From Gentiana macrophylla (taxonomy: Eukaryota; Streptophyta; Magnoliopsida; Gentianales; Gentianaceae): a DNA stretch of 64,000 nucleotides. Both the position numbers and the translations under genes were made by a program. The DNA lies in the NCBI GenBank assembly GCA_026214975.1, contig CM047805.1:8146463-8210462 (forward strand), read 5' to 3'. The notes beneath the pieces are model-generated. The model worked only from the letters and a program-made list of their open reading frames with translations, was not told the origin of the DNA and searched no databases. The first letter of the stretch is position 1. Each line of letters starts with the position of its first letter. Positions 57,634 to 64,000 of the stretch are shown piece after piece.

Positions 57634-59223
57634 TTAAAACAAAAATCCTCCAATTTCACATGGGATGGTAAAACTTCCAGGATCTTTCAGTTTAGGTGGT
57701 AATTTATGCTGTAAAATTGCAGAACATTCTTCATTGAGGCAAATATTCTCATATTCTTCTAACTTTTTCTTGTTTGATAGAATATCTTTCAGAAACTTTC
57801 CATAGGTAGGCATATTAACTAGAGCTTCGATAACAGGGATATTAATATGAAGATGACGAAAAGTATCAAGGAAACGAGCATACTTCTTATCAGTTTTTAT
57901 TTTCTTAATTTGATCTTTAGGTGGGTAAGGTAAAGATTCTAAATCTATAACCTTTGATCCCGAAGTCATTTTCTCTTTTCCTTTCTCCTTAAATCTTGGA
58001 GTATTACTTGATCGCCAAGTATCGTGATCTTGAAATTTTTTCTTTAAAACATTCCCTGAATCAATCTCTACTTCCGATTCCTTCAGTTCTTCTTGTTTTT
58101 CATCCTTGTTTTCAGTATTATTCACTCTAACATGTTCCTTGAATAAATTTCTTAAATCTTCATCCATGGGATCTTTCAAAATCCTAGGGATTTTTACCCA
58201 TTTCTCACCTTTATTTTCAGATTCCATACTTCTATTTCCTTTCAAGAAATTTTCTATAATTTCTTCTTCCTCATCAGTGAATTCATGTTCATTTTTAGTT
58301 TCATCATTTTTACCATCTATATCATCTTCTACTTCATTATTTCCGAAACTTTCTACTCCATTACTACCACAGAGCTTTCTACTTCTGGTAACTACAGCAT
58401 TTACCTCTCTTGGATTTCTTTCAGTGTTACTTGGTAATCCTCCTGGTGGTCTACTGTTTTTACGTTCACCTTCCCTACTCAAATGATCTTCCATATTTCT
58501 TAATGAGGCTTCTATCGTTCTCATTCTGGTATCATGACCACTCATAGATGTTTTTATTTTACTCATATCTTTAGTGAATGTACCTATAGAAGTCATCATT
58601 GTTTCCATATTCTTAGCTTGAGTAGACACCACACCCATCATATTTTCCATTAGTTTCTCCCATTTTTCAACCCCTTCTGCAGGCTGAGTTGAACTTTGAG
58701 TTACTGGTATACTTTGAGTGGTGTGTTGAGGATAGGTTCTGGGTAATGATTGTAAATTCTGATTAGAGGTATCTCCCTGATAAACTTGATTATTAGACGA
58801 ATTCCTATATGGAACTGGATATGGCGGTTTTCCTTGCTTACTAGGGTTTTCAGACCATCGAAAAGTTGGGTGGTCTCTTCTAATAGCATTAAACGAGTTT
58901 GAATATGCATTGTTCAAATTCCTATGCTGCTGAAGAAAACTTACCTCTTCTCTCAAGTATCCTGTTGGTTCTTCAATCCCTATTGGCATATTATCCTGAT
59001 TTGAATATTCAGTGGGTGTACTATTTTCCGAACTTAGGTTTTTGTTAGATTGTAGGACATCAAACTTTCTACTCAAATTCTCCAAATGTGCTAGAACTTC
59101 TGTATTAGATGTACATTCTCCTGCAAAAGGTACTTTTCTGGTGCTAGAACCGGTTTCCCACATTCTGTTATTCTTGGAAATCTTTTCTATAGCATCGTAA
59201 ACTGTTTGTGCTTCACTCATCAT
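57634..59223 (-). pseudogene. Athila F gag C-terminal part leading into protease
   Basis: A 529-codon frame. Early residues (Ala-Tyr-x-x-Ile-Glu-Lys-type text followed by Asn-Arg-Met-Trp) fit the Athila gag middle. The centre is Asn/Gln/Ser-rich with a coiled-coil-like segment (about 205-250). The end has Leu-Pro-Tyr-Pro-Pro-Lys, 'Leu-His-Ile-Asn-Ile-Pro' and Met-Pro-Thr-Tyr-Gly-Lys-Phe-Leu-Lys-Asp-Ile-Leu, the conserved pre-protease block of Athila. It ends in frame with protease at a TAA. Confidence 0.85.
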
Positions 59224-59277
59224 TAAAGAACCACCACATGCATGATCTACATCAAAGACATGAGTCTTTTAAGTAAT

Positions 59278-59508
59278 TTACTTACGTAAAAGTTGGATTT
59301 GCATATCTAAGGAATAACCATGGTCGGGACAAGCTCTTAACAGTTTTTTGAATCTCTCCCAGGCATTCCCAAGCGTTTCTTCAGATCCTTGTCTAAAGTT
59401 AGCAACCTCGACTTTTAATTCCAAATTCCGTCCAGGAGTGAAATATTGTTTCAAGAATTCGGTTTGAATATCCTCCCAACTAGTCAGTGAGTGATGTGGA
59501 AGAGACAT
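59278..59508 (-). pseudogene. Athila F gag, retrotrans_gag core
   Basis: It shows Trp-Glu-Asp-Ile-Gln-x-Glu-Phe-Leu-Lys-Gln-Tyr-Phe and Phe-Arg-Gln-Gly-Ser-Glu-Glu-Thr-Leu-Gly-x-Ala-Trp-Glu-Arg-Phe-Lys, the classic gag core. One stop upstream joins it to 59518-60084, and stops follow. Confidence 0.88.
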
Positions 59509-59517
59509 AAACCAACC

Positions 59518-60084
59518 TCATGCTCGTCCTTTTAAAGAAAAAGGAAACATAGACATCCTCGTTAATTCACGATGAGCACCTTGACTTTTGGCTGTATTGC
59601 ACAATTCTTCGAAAAGATAGAGATGATGATGTAGATCTTCATCATCCTTTCCTAGAAATTGGGCTCTTGCGTCAATTAAACCAAAAAGATGAGATTTAAT
59701 TTCGAAATTGTTTGCTCCTTCATTTGGTAAAAGAATGGGATTATTAGTCTGGTTCCTTCTTATGGTCTGATCACAAATAGGTCTCGGGTTTGGTGGGTTA
59801 TTACGATTATTCTGGTTCCGATTCTGATTATTCCAATTATTAGGATTTTGATTATTATTAAGGTTAATAAGGTGTTGTCCATGCCCTAGAGCATGTTCTA
59901 GCCCTTGTTCAGGTGTTTCATCACTGATTTCGGCCATTCTCGTTTCTCTATTTGATGATGATTCGTGGTCAGGATTTCCCTGACTAGTATGACCACGTTT
60001 ACTCTCTACTCTTAACTGCCTTTCGTAAGTGTTTATGTCAGGCTTATAAGGAGTGAGCGGGGCCTTACCACTTCTGGTCATCAA
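59518..60084 (-). CDS. Athila F gag N-terminal region
   Basis: A 188-codon frame from ATG 60084, 192 bp inside the 5' LTR. It includes an Asn-rich tract (residues about 74-100). A gag segment (Phe-Glu-Ile-Lys-Ser-His-Leu-Phe-Gly-Leu to Met-Phe-Pro-Phe-Ser-Leu-Lys-Gly-Arg-Ala) leads into the core across a TGA. Confidence 0.85.
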   Translation of the reverse strand: MMTRSGKAPLTPYKPDINTYERQLRVESKRGHTSQGNPDHESSSNRETRMAEISDETPEQGLEHALGHGQHLINLNNNQNPNNWNNQNRNQNNRNNPPNPRPICDQTIRRNQTNNPILLPNEGANNFEIKSHLFGLIDARAQFLGKDDEDLHHHLYLFEELCNTAKSQGAHRELTRMSMFPFSLKGRA

Positions 60085-60253
60085 CTAACGAAAAGAGAAA
60101 ATAACTCGAAATTGAAAAAAAATTGGTAACTTACCTATAAGGTAAGTATCAACGAAAAATAGAAATGAGATAAGAAAAAGTGTAGACTTATTCTCGAGAA
60201 TTTTGAGCTGATACAAGTAGTAACCATAGACACAAAGAAAAATTAGCGACGTT

Positions 60254-60276
60254 CCCCGGCAACGGCGTCAGAAAGC
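60254..60276 (-). other. Primer-binding site of element F
   Basis: The minus strand reads gacgccgttgccgggg, matching the 3' end of tRNA-Asp apart from the leading base or two. It is 6 bp from the LTR. Asp-type priming is typical of Athila. Confidence 0.75.
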
Positions 60277-60553
60277 TGACGGACGTTTTCTAGACTATTA
60301 CAATCCTTACCGGCAGTGTACCGGGTCAAATTATAGTGCTAGTATAGTGAGTCAGGTGTCGAATCCTCAGGGAAACATGGTAATTCTTTTAAGTGTAGTT
60401 AAACACCAAACAACTATTATTATCTCGATCTAAATCGCAGGTTTATCATACGAGTCGCTACTATACTAATAAATAGAAAATAAATGCATAAATTAAAATT
60501 AAACTATTATAATATATATAAATACATAAATATATATAGTAATACATAAACAG

Positions 60554-60612
<59 letters not shown>

Positions 60613-62243
60613 TATATAGATACCAATATATTAAATACTAATAATTATTAAGAACTCGCCAAGATATATGTAATTTGATTATTCAATCTTTTTAGCTTAA
60701 TGGATGTGCTCGTTCTCCCTTTTTATTAGGTCCAATTGAATATGTGAAACGGTGCACTCCTCAGCTCAACAGTTCCCTCTCACACGAGCGTACGAAACTG
60801 TCTTATGTCTCATCAACTGTCCAATGTCATCCAAAAGATTGGGTCACTCCCGTTTTATCATACGGCCAGAATTAAGGATCTTGATTAGAACAGGTGAATT
60901 AACGTAATTAGATCTTGAGTATAGATAATTTCAAGAAGTGTTTCTCTTTTCAAAAGATAAAACAATTCTACCCCCGGGTAGGAAATAGGATTCCGTTGTC
61001 ACGTTTTCACTCGGCCATTTTTACCCTCCGGTTTTTCTATTTTTTTTCTCAAATCCTAACTTCACCGTTTAGTTCGTCATTAGGTTATGGTGCGATTCAT
61101 ATTGGTTAATTACGTCAATACGAATATTTTCATTAAATTTCAAGTAGAAAAAGATTCATCAAATTCAATTTTTATCAATTTTAATTATAGTCATCATCCA
61201 TTTTACCAAAAAGATCGAAATATTTCAATTACATATCTTGGCTAGTTATAGGTTTAGCCTACTAACATTATAACAAAAAACATAAAAACAATAAACATAA
61301 AACTTTAGAATATTACCATGTTACAACTGTTGATTTAGAGGCCGTATTCTTCCGGAAATTACAACAACTTCTTCAACATTGAACTCCCGATAACTGTCCA
61401 AGCATTACAACGATACTACAGCTTCTACATTATTTATGGCAGAATGCCTACTAATATATACAAGATTACTACTAATTTAAGAGATTAGAAAATATATATT
61501 GGTACCCTTCTTCAGTTTGCAATCCTGTTGAATTTATAGGCAGAATTTTCCAGGGCTTGATCGATCTGAGGTGAAGCCGGATCGATCCGGGAATAAAAAC
61601 TATTATCCACCGGATTATTCTCTAAAAAATCACATGATAATCATCATTATGTTTCCAACTGACAAGCCGGATCGATCCGAGGTTAATCCGGATTGATCCG
61701 GGTAGCATTTTTTCACATCTTGATCTGAAACTTGATAAAATCATAACTTGAGCTCTGGATCTCCAAATGACATCATTCAAGAAGCGTTGGAAATATCTTG
61801 AAAAGATCTATAACTTTCATGAAGGACTCTTCTTCATAAAATGCCTTTGTGATGGGCCATTCGTTCGTCGAAAATATAATTCGATAATACTACTGCGAAT
61901 TGATGATCCACTTGAATTTTAAGTCTCGTGGCACTTTCTTACTTCCTTCAAAAGACATTTTTTAACTTCAAAAAGTGTCGTCACCCGGGGTCTTGGTTTA
62001 CCTAAAAGTCTGCAATAAAATACCAAAAATACCCACGTAAATCTGACACGACACTCCGGTTACTAAACCGGTACAAAATTTATAACTTTTTATTACTTTT
62101 ACTAGATTTTTATAGTATTTAGATTTATTCATTACTATTAATATTTCATAAGATTATCGTTATAATTTCTTATATTTTATATATAAAGAGTTAATAAAAT
62201 ATATAATATATCGTAATTTTTATCATATAAATGTTATACATCA
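60277..62243 (-). mobile_element. 5' LTR of element F
   Basis: 1967 bp. Pairs with 46489-48473. An AT microsatellite at about 60558-60610 and palindrome pairs at 61558-61699 are conserved, with spacing intact despite base changes. Confidence 0.92.
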
Positions 62244-62248
62244 GTTGC

Positions 62249-62870
62249 CTCCCCCGAGCACCTTTGTTTTACGTCTTTGGCTTGACTTATTAAGAAACTA
62301 AAAGAAAAGAAAATAAGCACGAGTGGAATGAAATAAAAAAAATTGCACATCTTTTGCTCAATAGCCTCAAGAATATGGCAAAAATAAACTTTCATCCACT
62401 TTTATTTAGAACAACAATAAAAACATCTACCTAAAACATTCTAGGTTTAAAGTCCTTAGTTCGACTCTTTACCCGTAACAATGCTAAGGATAGTGATACC
62501 AAAGGAGAGCAAACCGTTGCGTCTCCCTACAAAAATCAGAAGAATTGAGCAAACACTTAAAATGGGGCAATAAAAGCAAGGGGCTCAATCCTCACCCCCA
62601 AGATTGGTTCAAGAAATTCACCGTGCAACACAATGAATTAACCTCTCTGAATCAGAGCATATGCCAAGTAACAAAGATTCAAACACCAAGCAATAACATT
62701 TTGGCTCAACCACAACGTCAACATATTCTATGTGATCCACCACCTCTAGTTTTCAATAAGGTTCAAATGAGAAGGAATAAATGATTCACTAGTAGCATGT
62801 TTCGTACCTTCTTCATAACATTCTTGAGGGGTGACTACCTCAAGGGTCGACGATGGAGAAAATAAAAAAA
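62249..62870 (-). mobile_element. Internal region of E, right of F
   Basis: It begins with 'cctcccccgagcacctttg' and 'ttacgtctttggcttgac', text I associate with internal spacer of Athila/Tat elements. No ORF is recognised. Confidence 0.5.
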
Positions 62871-63290
62871 TTATATAATTTTAGCGCTCATCACAACCTT
62901 CCTCTTCTCGATAAATTGCTCTACCCGGTTCTCCAAGTTCTTTATTGACGATTGAAGAGTAGTAAATGTGTTGTTGGAACTAGTCCGAAGATCTCTCAAC
63001 TCATGGCCTTGCTTTTGCAAAGTCCGGCCTTGCTCTTGCAATGTATTGTTGATTTGCTCCAATAACATATCAGTCGTACACTTTTGTGGAGGAGGAGGTA
63101 TTTGTGAAGGTTGATCATATTGCAAATAGGCATTGGTGTGTTGAAACTAAGAACTTGGAGGACTCATCCACTCATTGTTGTATGGTGATGTGTATGGGTT
63201 GAACTGATAATATGGTTGGAATCTAAAACCCATACCACCAAAATTATAGCCTCCAAATGAGTAAGGAGGAGGGCCCTCATGATACACTGT
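62871..63290 (-). pseudogene. Gag-like stub of element E
   Basis: The open stretch upstream of 63150 is Gly/Tyr/Pro-rich. After one stop, the 84-codon frame (62871-63125) has a heptad-like coiled coil: Leu-Glu-Gln-Ile-Asn-Asn-Thr-Leu-Gln-Glu-Gln-Gly and Ile-Lys-Asn-Leu-Glu-Asn-Arg-Val. It resembles the C-terminal coiled coil of Athila gag proteins. Nothing of protease or RT follows. Confidence 0.5.
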
Positions 63291-63459
63291 AATTCAAGGA
63301 AACAACAAGAACACAATCACGGCATCCAGTCACCACCACCACCACAGTAGGTGGTGTGACTCTTCAAAAGAAATCCAACATCAATAAAGAAAAAAAACAA
63401 AAGAAATAAAACAACCAAGGCCTAAGTCTTCAAAAGACTTATGTGATATCGATATGATT

Positions 63460-63483
63460 CCCCAGCAACGGCGCCTGAAAACT
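63460..63483 (-). other. Primer-binding site of element E
   Basis: The minus strand reads ggcgccgttgctgggg, tRNA-Asp type, 8 bp from the LTR. Confidence 0.78.
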
Positions 63484-64000
63484 TGATGGCCAAAATAGTG
63501 ACGGTCCAACTTTAACCGGAAGTGTACCGAGTCGGATGCACTATAGTAGTGAGCAATGTCGTATCCCTCGAGGAATCAATCGAGTACCAAAGTTGTTTTC
63601 ATAGTTAGTTCAGGTTAATCAAGTGCGTTCTAGTTCTGATTATGCTAAATCGATATTTAAACGAGAGATAAAGAGAGAAAGAGACATAGCCAAATCACGA
63701 TACAATTGAATACTTTCTCCCCTCTAATTGATTATTTGGGAATGGAAACTACCAACCAACCATCCTAATGCTTATATCGACTCATTCATGGGTGCAAACT
63801 TCTAAGATAGTACTAGACGTCATGCAACAACCTAGTACCCTTTGCCCGGTTCAACAGTCCGCCTTTAAGGATTTAAATGACCGGAACAAGATAAACGGTC
63901 TAAAGCCGCTCAATTTTCACCGATAAACCTCGTTACCCAATCGATCTAAACAACTCAGTCAATTGTAAACACGATCTTAAAACACCTTTTCCCACACCCC
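63484..64000 (-). mobile_element. 5' LTR of element E, cut by the window edge
   Basis: It is collinear with 41210-41730, from tgatggccaaaatagtga onward, with roughly 5 percent mismatches by eye. Confidence 0.85.

Larger units (their letters stand above)
46489..62243 (-). mobile_element. Full-length Athila (Ty3/Gypsy) element F
   Basis: The LTRs are 46489-48473 (3') and 60277-62243 (5'). Both start tgacggacgttttctag and end gttatacatca. The target duplication gttgc lies at 46484-46488 and 62244-62248. The PPT abuts the 3' LTR and a tRNA-Asp-type PBS abuts the 5' LTR. Order on the minus strand is gag, protease, RT, RNase H, integrase, then env-position ORFs. Long stretches of the two LTRs are identical (for example around 47160-47700 versus 60925-61480), so insertion is fairly recent. 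Stops in every domain mean it is now dependent on other copies. Confidence 0.93.
41210..64000 (-). mobile_element. Athila-type element E, reduced, with nested insertions (runs off the window)
   Basis: The left (3') LTR is 41210-42898 and the right (5') LTR starts at 63484 and is cut by the window edge. Both begin tgatggccaaaatagtga and share the following several hundred bases. The internal region, once the solo LTR (44573-46327) and element F (46489-62243) are removed, is only about 3.1 kb. It contains a gag-like stub and no pol, so E is a non-autonomous derivative. The tRNA-Asp-type PBS lies at 63460-63475. Confidence 0.8.

Overview
This is a repeat-rich nuclear segment from a flowering plant, probably a eudicot. 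It is AT-rich and is built almost wholly of nested transposable elements: Copia and Athila-type Gypsy LTR retrotransposons, SIRE-like solo LTRs, autonomous and non-autonomous Helitrons, a Stowaway-like MITE and a LINE fragment. I found no ordinary host gene, no rRNA, no tRNA and no CRISPR array. Nearly all readable coding sequence is transposon-derived, and most of it is broken.

Left part (1-37069). One Copia family accounts for most of this stretch and is stacked in layers. An old element (A0, minus strand) has its leader at 1-2277, and its 5' LTR is split into 2278-3007, 31609-32033 and about 35945-36457. Element A (minus, 3013-31608, target duplication gtatt) sits inside the A0 LTR. An 18.3-kb block (12161-30488) sits inside an AT microsatellite of A's own 5' LTR. 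That block is a Helitron on the minus strand. It carries a broken RepHel gene (22589-27262) and an RPA-like gene split by a third Copia copy (B, 16093-21468). At its far 3' side lies a segment related to geminiviruses (12161 to about 15060). A SIRE-like solo LTR (108-1775), a 1.1-kb non-autonomous Helitron (3637-4758) and an Athila-like fragment (32034 to about 35940) are further insertions.

The geminivirus-like segment is the most unusual part. It holds a decayed replication-initiator (Rep) pseudogene, an uninterrupted 286-codon ORF resembling the begomovirus-type BC1 movement protein, a stem-loop carrying the geminivirus nonanucleotide with a near-palindrome beside it, and a small membrane-protein ORF on the opposite strand. 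One rolling-circle replicon (a geminivirus relative) is therefore embedded in, or fused to, another (a Helitron).

Right part (37070-64000). A second, older Helitron helicase remnant (37711-39380) is interrupted by a Stowaway-like MITE. AT-rich DNA with a 5'-truncated LINE follows. From 41210 an Athila-type element E runs past the window edge; it is internally reduced and probably non-autonomous. Within E lie a second SIRE-like solo LTR (44573-46327) and a full-length 15.8-kb Athila element F (46489-62243, target duplication gttgc). F has gag, protease, RT, RNase H and integrase, all interrupted by stops, followed by two tandem copies of an env-position ORF. The three Athila-like families here (D, E, F) all carry paired short near-palindromes spaced 20-22 bp apart, in different sequence but the same arrangement.
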